A DNA stretch of 64,000 nt from Symsagittifera roscoffensis (Eukaryota; Xenacoelomorpha; Acoela; Convolutidae), in contig NC_087062.1 in assembly GCF_963678635.1 (NCBI RefSeq), positions 79,423,200 through 79,487,199 of the forward strand, in the 5' to 3' direction. The notes beneath the pieces were generated by a model that was given only the letters and a program-made list of their open reading frames with translations, made no database searches and was not told the DNA's origin. The translations under genes were made by a program, and so were the position numbers. Positions 58,926 to 64,000 of this stretch are shown piece after piece (position 1 is the stretch's first letter; every line of letters begins with the position of its first letter).

Positions 58926-59224
58926 AAGCGACCAAAAAATTTAACTGGATGTTACAAAAAATTTGATCCATTTAATTTAGAAGTTACGGAAAGAACTTGA
59001 ATCGACTTACTTTTTTTTTGCAAAAACAACTTGACTCTGAAGGAAAATTCTTCTGTGCAAAAAAAGCCAAAAAAAACTAGGCTGCAACATAATAGACCGA
59101 CAAACAAATTTAAACGAAACTTCAAAAAGATCTAACAATGCCAGCACAACTTGATCTGAATAAGTATATATATATCATCAAAAAAATTCAAGAATTCAAA
59201 ACCAAACATTCAAATACCTTCATC
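58926..59224. other. AT-rich spacer between duplicated blocks
   Basis: No gene or repeat recognised apart from a short TATATATATA run at 59166-59175. Confidence 0.4.
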
Positions 59225-59750
59225 AAAACACACAGATACAAATTAACTCTTTTTCAATTATCGCAGGATTATAAAGCCTAAGCCGATATTACATACGCCA
59301 AAAAATAGAAGAAGAAAACTAAAACATAGAAAAAAACAGCAAATATCATATGAAAGTTAAAAACAAATTTCGAATATCGATCATTTAAAATGCAGACTTG
59401 CTCGAACTAGGTTCGTTTGGGACAAAAGTGGAAAATGCAGACTCAAAGAATTGATGAGAAATTGAATCGTTTAATATGCCACACAAGTTTTTGAACCGAA
59501 AAAACCCGCGTCAAGAACTTGTTGACCCAATCTATATTCCTCACGAGTAATCATGTTTAAACTGCGTAAACTCAAGACAATTTTGAATAAGTTTTTGATA
59601 AAATCAACCTGAGTTGCGTTTTTTCTTCCAAAAACACATCACCTTGTGAAACCGGAAGTCGGCAGAAAAGTTTTGCGCTATCTTTACTTTTGTTAATGAT
59701 AATCTTTATTGAGCTCCAAACAATCATCAAACTGCCAAAATTTGTTAGTA
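59225..59750. repeat. Segmental duplication, copy B
   Basis: Partner of 56695-57200, in the same order and orientation. Confidence 0.65.
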
Positions 59751-60060
59751 TTTCAGCCGAAAAACTTAGTCAACCAATGAGCAGAAAACAACAATAATGT
59801 CGCAAATTAATGCGCTAGAAAGCTTTGAACATCAAAGGCTTTTAAATCGCCTCGAAGTCAAACCTATAAAAATCAATAGCACCCTACAAATGACAAAATA
59901 TAAGACATCTTCATCAGAAAAGTATCGGCTGCAACTATTTATCCAGATGCGAAGCTGCGCTTTGCAAACACTAGCAAGAAAACAACAAAAAACAGTTTTA
60001 TAAAAATTAATAAGAAAATTAAAAAAAAAAAACCTCGAATTATTAAATGTTTGCTATGTG

Positions 60061-60128
60061 TTGGCTACGAACCTGCAACCAGAAAATCGGAGTCTCACTC
60101 CCTGGCCTCTTGGCCAAGATCGCTTAAC
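60061..60128 (-). repeat. tRNA-derived SINE head, copy 2 (best A and B boxes)
   Basis: On the minus strand, TTGGCCAAGAGG is a perfect-looking A box, followed by GGGAGTGAGACTCC and TTGCAGGTTCGTAGCC, a good B box. Spacing between boxes is tRNA-like, but the acceptor and D arms do not pair into a convincing tRNA, so this is a SINE head or a tRNA pseudogene rather than a working tRNA gene. Confidence 0.65.
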
Positions 60129-60237
60129 AATCGGCATACACTAATCACAAAAAAAAGTTTCATTTTGTAAGCCCTTGCTAGAACACCACAAAAAGCAGCT
60201 TTATAAAGGTTTATAATAAAAATTAGAAAAAAAAATC

Positions 60238-60310
60238 GGCTACCTCTGAGATTCGATTCTGCGACCTAGAAATTAAGTCCCACAAAATAACCACTCAGCA
60301 ATAGACGCGC
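60238..60310 (-). repeat. tRNA-derived SINE head, copy 3
   Basis: On the minus strand, GCGTCTATTGCTGAGTGG (A box), TTTTGTGGGACTT and GTCGCAGAATCGAATCTC (B box). About 180 bases from copy 2 in the same orientation. Confidence 0.62.
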
Positions 60311-60490
60311 CAAAAACCTATGCTCAGTCACAGACGCACCGAAGCAGCCACAAACAAAGCAGAGAACAGATGCTATGTAATTTCCAATGCTACAATGAAA
60401 TTGCCATACAAGTGAACACTTTTACTGAACACTTTTATTTGCGAGTTAGGTTTGAAACAAAAGAAGGTTCCTAATAATACACTAAGCTGA

Positions 60491-62699
60491 TCGCAAAGGT
60501 AAAAATGGATCAACTGTGCCAACTTATTAGTATTCGAATGTCAAAACTCATGATATCAAAAAGCCGTAAAGGTGCCACCAAAAATGGCAACATTATTTGC
60601 GATTTAGGTTAGAAGAGAAAAGAATTGCCGTACTATAATACTAATGCTCATAAAAATTCACTAGTGTAAAAGCGTATGAACTTTTTTTTGCTGCTCTGTA
60701 TTTTTGATCCTAAATTCTGAAGCATATTGTTGCGTAGTTTCAAATAAGGGCGGAAAGCAGAAAAAAGTTTTTTTTCGCGTCTGAAAACTATTGAAACTTT
60801 GCGATCAAAATCAGAATGTTTAAACCTGTGGTTATTTTGTCTGAGTTTGAAAATGGCCAAAATGACTCATTTGGGACAATTAACGCTCGATAAGTTTTGT
60901 TTGTTTAAATCCTTAGCGGTGATTTATTCAAACTCCAAAACCGGTCAAAATGAAATTCAGGCACGCTATTTGAACTTGTCAATACGGTGCTAGACGCTAA
61001 TTGCATCACTTCACATTGTAAATAGCTCCAAGCCAACAAAAAGGCCTCCAAAGAACATATTTTGTTCAATTCGAAATCCAGCTGCAATTCTTGTATAGCT
61101 TCTATCACTATCAAAAAAATTAGTAAAATTGTTATGTATTGTTTTTTTTGCCGATGTTTAGTCTTTCCAGGCAATAAACCCCATTTAAAATGATAAACTG
61201 AGGCTACAAGAATATTTAATTCACATGCAGTGATTTGAAACACATTGAGTTTTTAAAATCTGTCTAAAAGAATTTGTCAAAATCATTACTGAAAAAAAAA
61301 TACAATAAATGTAGATCAGTATTACTCAGGCATTGAATTAGTATCTATTTCATTCTCGTAAAGCGAGAAACAAACATGACCATCAACCAGGGGATGGTTG
61401 TCATTGAACCCAAGAAAACCGGGAAAAAAACGAAAAATTTTTAACGACCTGGTTTTAGAGAAAAATTATTGCCTTAAATCAATTTGAAGATAGTATTTTT
61501 TTTTAGAAAACTTACCCTATTGAGAAAAATTAGTTTGTAGGATATTCTTTTATTCCGCTAAAAACTCCGTTTCCGAAATTTTGAAACGGAAAGACATCGA
61601 TGTTTTTTACGTTCTTCGATTTTTTGCTGAGCCCGATAAGCCCTTCAGAAAATAAATTTGAACAGCACTTAAAAAGAAAAGTTAGGTCAACCCGGTCAAG
61701 TAAAATGTTTGTTTTTATCTTTTTGCGCTAAACCGAGAATCTCTGCTTAGCGAAACAGTAAAATATCACTGGCTTTCTACAGAACAACTTGGGGTCCTCA
61801 TGCTGTGTATGGCAACGTTTCAAAAACAAGAAGAGCCGTAATAAATTATAATTGACTGGCTGAAGTTGTCAACATTTCAACTTGTATTTTCAATAGTTGC
61901 AGAGAAAACGATAAATATAACATCATATGCTGGGCAAAAACGCCAAAACAGTAGATTGAAAGATTCAAAGAACGAAAATATATCAAATTACAGCTTTTTG
62001 AATTTCTAAAACTGTACATGAGCGGCATTTAAAAAAAATATCCAACGTATAAAAAACTGGATCATTACTTAACTTTTTAATCCGTCAAGAATTCAGAAAA
62101 TTTAAGTCCGTTTTCGAAACTATTAAACTGACAATCACTTTTTATTTTATTCCGGTTAGTTCTGGAAAAACAAAATTTACATAAAACTCAAGGACTGCTT
62201 ATAAAACTTCCATATCAATTTTTCCTATAGAAACAGTCTCTGTTCGATCAAGCTAAGAACACCAATTAATTTGCAATAACTTGCGGAGCTTCCCATCATT
62301 TGTGATAAAACGCAAGAGAAGCATTGATAGCTAGCGAATAGAAATTGAGACGGAAAAAACAAAACCGATTTTTTGGAAAAAACTGTCTAACACACCCAAT
62401 AATAAATAGGCTTCTACTATTTACCGAACAACACCTAAGCAGACATCAGGTGGGTAGAAGCCATTGAGCCGGAAAAAAAAGATGTAAGAAGTTAGAGCAA
62501 ATTTCGTTCTTACAACAAAAACAACCTGAAATTTTCAAAAAACAACTATCATTTCTTGCTTTTTAATAGCAATAAAGTAGGGTAACTAAGCCAATAGTAA
62601 GCCGAAACTATTTAGGCCGAACAAAGCTTTTAGGTAAAAATAAGAAAACAAGGAAAATAAACAACGAAGGGGTATTAAATTTACATAATACAAAAGTAA
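60491..62699. other. Noncoding AT-rich DNA
   Basis: No gene supported on either strand. ORFs at 60648-60860, 60905-61243 and 61846-62028 (minus) lack motifs and splice context. Confidence 0.35.
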
Positions 62700-62700
62700 A

Positions 62701-62905
62701 CCAAAAACACTTGCATCTACGATGAAAGTTGCTGACATTACCTCTAGACCAATTGGACAAAAATCTCGAAGTTGCTAGTGCTGAAAACAATGCAACTTCA
62801 CAATATCTTAGTGTTGCGTAAGAAATGTTGTTTACAGGAAAAAGTCTAGATCCCGATTACAAGAAACTTGCTAAGGTAGATAAGCAAACCAAGTATCTCA
62901 AATAA
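62701..62905 (+). pseudogene. Coding-like fragment with an in-frame stop
   Basis: From 62747 the plus strand reads DQLDKNLEVASAENNATSQY, LSVA, then TAA (62819-62821), and continues in the same frame EMLFTGKSLDPDYKKLAK, VDKQTKYLK and TAA at 62903-62905. The two halves look like one Lys/Leu-rich protein interrupted by a single stop. Just upstream another frame carries STMKVADITSRP. The gene is unidentified. A TTTACAG at 62838 could also be an acceptor for the second half. Confidence 0.3.
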
Positions 62906-63027
62906 GTGTCTTAGTTCGCAACGCTAGAAAAATCTAACCTTTACCTCAATTTTTTCATAGCTGAAAACACTAAATTCCAAATATATAATTTCTGAGTTCA
63001 AGTAAAAAAAATTAATTCTGTAAACCA

Positions 63028-63180
63028 TTAACTCGAACCATCATCACTTTCAATGTCAACAAAACAAGTATTGATGAAATGTTTGGCAAGTTTAGCTATT
63101 TCTGTTAAAGAGCAATCAGACACCTCTTTTAGACATCTGTACATCTCGTCCATGTCTATTGATGTGTCCATGAAGAATTC
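63028..63180 (-). CDS. Terminal coding exon of an unidentified minus-strand gene
   Basis: Begins after a clean acceptor (ATATGTTTTAG), phase 0, and is open for 50 codons to TAA. The peptide starts EFFMDTSIDMDEMYRCLKEV, continues SDCSLTEIAKLAKHFINT, and ends in an acidic-serine tail VDIESDDGSS. Balanced amino-acid use and an acidic C-terminus set it apart from the A/T-driven ORFs around it. The upstream exons would lie at higher coordinates. A GTAAGT donor at about 63789-63794 after VDERSSISF is one candidate, and that same VDER segment recurs at about 3110-3130. The family is not recognised. Confidence 0.45.
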   Translation of the reverse strand, partial: EFFMDTSIDMDEMYRCLKEVSDCSLTEIAKLAKHFINTCFVDIESDDGSS

Positions 63181-63389
63181 CTAAAACATATGTTCAATAA
63201 ATGAAAAGCTTTATGTTTAACATATTTTTGACATAATCCAGTGGAGAAAACCGAATCTGTTTTTTGAAGTAAAGACAGAATCCACATAAAGTTAGAAAAA
63301 TCCATTCAAGGAAACCAAAAAACTTTTGATCTTTGAAAAAATATACATATCAACTTGGTGCTCTTAAAAGATGAACAACTATCTGCTGG

Positions 63390-63860
63390 GCTATCTAAAC
63401 AGCCAACAGACAGTTGGAGAATAGTTAATGAATGCAATTAAACAGTAAAAAACTGACTTGTTTTTTGAAAAAATACGAAACTTTAGAAATTAAAAAAACA
63501 GATGACCATGAAGCTCTTTGAATTTCTAAAATAATTTTGTGATTGACACCTTTCTGATAGGAAATAGGTAAATTTTATATTCCGCTGGGAAATCTGAAAA
63601 TTAAATTATACTTTTGACACAAGAAGTTGATCATGTTTTTTGTGGCCTCTACACTTTTGCTGTTCGATAGTGGAGTTAGCCTTCTTTTTAACGCGTAAAA
63701 AGAACAAGAACTTAGGAACAAAAAATCATAAAGCGAAAAAGTGACTGACCCAGAACAAATTATAAAACTTTTCTTTAAAAAAATAATCAGCACTTACAAA
63801 AGAAATTGAACTACGCTCATCGACTCTTACAAATTACAATTCACTTTCAAACCTACAACT
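63390..63860. repeat. Second copy of the dispersed segment at 2.93-3.15 kb
   Basis: Shared blocks are AAACAGCCAACAGACAGTTGG (20-base core matches), AATGCAA-TAAA, AAAAAACTGA, then a TACG-TCATCGACTCT block at the far end. The distance between blocks is longer here. It may be a mobile element, or a gene fragment duplicated with part of an exon. Confidence 0.5.
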
Positions 63861-64000
63861 CAATCCCGTTTTTGGTACTTTCACGCAATTTGTACTTTCG
63901 TCATTGGCGAGTTTAGCAAAAAAATTCGTATTGAAATTCAAAAGAAGTTTAAAACCAAAAAGCCAAAAGTTAACTTAAGAGAACTTATTTCAAATCTAAC

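Larger units (their letters stand above)
59795..60490. repeat. Duplicated block B2 with two tRNA-like segments in tandem
   Basis: Partner of 58485-58925, expanded by about 250 bases because the SINE-containing piece is itself tandemly duplicated (59965-60140 and 60168-60310, both beginning with a GCAAGAAAAC/GCTAGAACAC-type word and an AGC-TTTATAAA block). The ORF at 59797-60003 lies wholly inside the repeat. A third, weaker trace of the block end is at 60595-60670. Confidence 0.65.

Noticed and set aside
60061-60310. Functional tRNA genes
   Set aside because: A and B boxes are present, but acceptor and D arms do not pair and the copies sit in decayed repeats; called SINE heads instead.
1-64000. 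A novel multi-gene system (defence island, biosynthetic cluster or similar)
   Set aside because: There is no run of intact neighbouring genes; the window is one regulatory gene plus repeats and remnants.

Overview
This is eukaryotic, metazoan DNA. It is AT-rich (roughly 35% GC by eye), full of long A/T and G/C homopolymer runs, intron-bearing and gene-poor. The one gene I can name with confidence is a seven-exon T-box transcription factor of the Tbx2/Tbx3 (Drosophila omb/bifid) subfamily on the minus strand at 21069-28168. Its splice sites are all GT-AG, phases match at every junction, and the model gives 750 codons. A Tbx2/3 gene means an animal, and the compact introns beside very repeat-rich flanks suggest an invertebrate; I cannot assign a phylum from the sequence alone.

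Layout. 1-5.2 kb: noncoding, with a G-rich repeat, an 18-20 bp tandem repeat (2.37-2.45 kb) and a near-perfect 368 bp foldback (4834-5201). 5.9-9.4 kb: two close and one diverged copy of a decayed, exon-like unit on the plus strand. 10.2-11.35 kb: a broken coding remnant on the minus strand, followed by a 200 bp assembly gap. 11.6-16.4 kb: unique DNA with GC-richer islands. 16.9-17.3 kb: first copy of a hAT-type MITE. 17.3-21.0 kb: no gene seen. 21.07-28.17 kb: the T-box gene. 28.2-30 kb: upstream flank including a GC-richer island. 30-38 kb: tandem duplications, a composite dispersed repeat, a cluster of GCGGATTCCGC-like motifs and two candidate coding pieces (33.77-33.95 kb, Cys-rich; 37.95-38.46 kb, two exons). 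38.5-48 kb: more hAT MITEs, three with clear ends and two of those with perfect 8 bp target duplications, separated by GC-richer unique islands. 48.2-54.1 kb: a possible short ORF, a G/C-run foldback, a large decayed repeat field and a possible first exon. 55-60.7 kb: coding-like remnant, then interlocking segmental duplications carrying a tRNA-derived SINE. 60.7-64 kb: sparse, with one convincing terminal exon (63028-63180, minus) and one broken coding fragment (62.7-62.9 kb, plus).

How it fits together: a developmental regulator sits in a large noncoding domain. Unique GC-richer islands on both sides could hold its regulatory DNA (inference). The rest is mostly non-autonomous repeats and decayed gene fragments. 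I found no tRNA gene that looks functional, no rRNA, no CRISPR, and no bacterial-type or defence-like system. The most unusual material is the set of unidentified, frame-broken coding remnants and the uncharacterised dispersed repeats.
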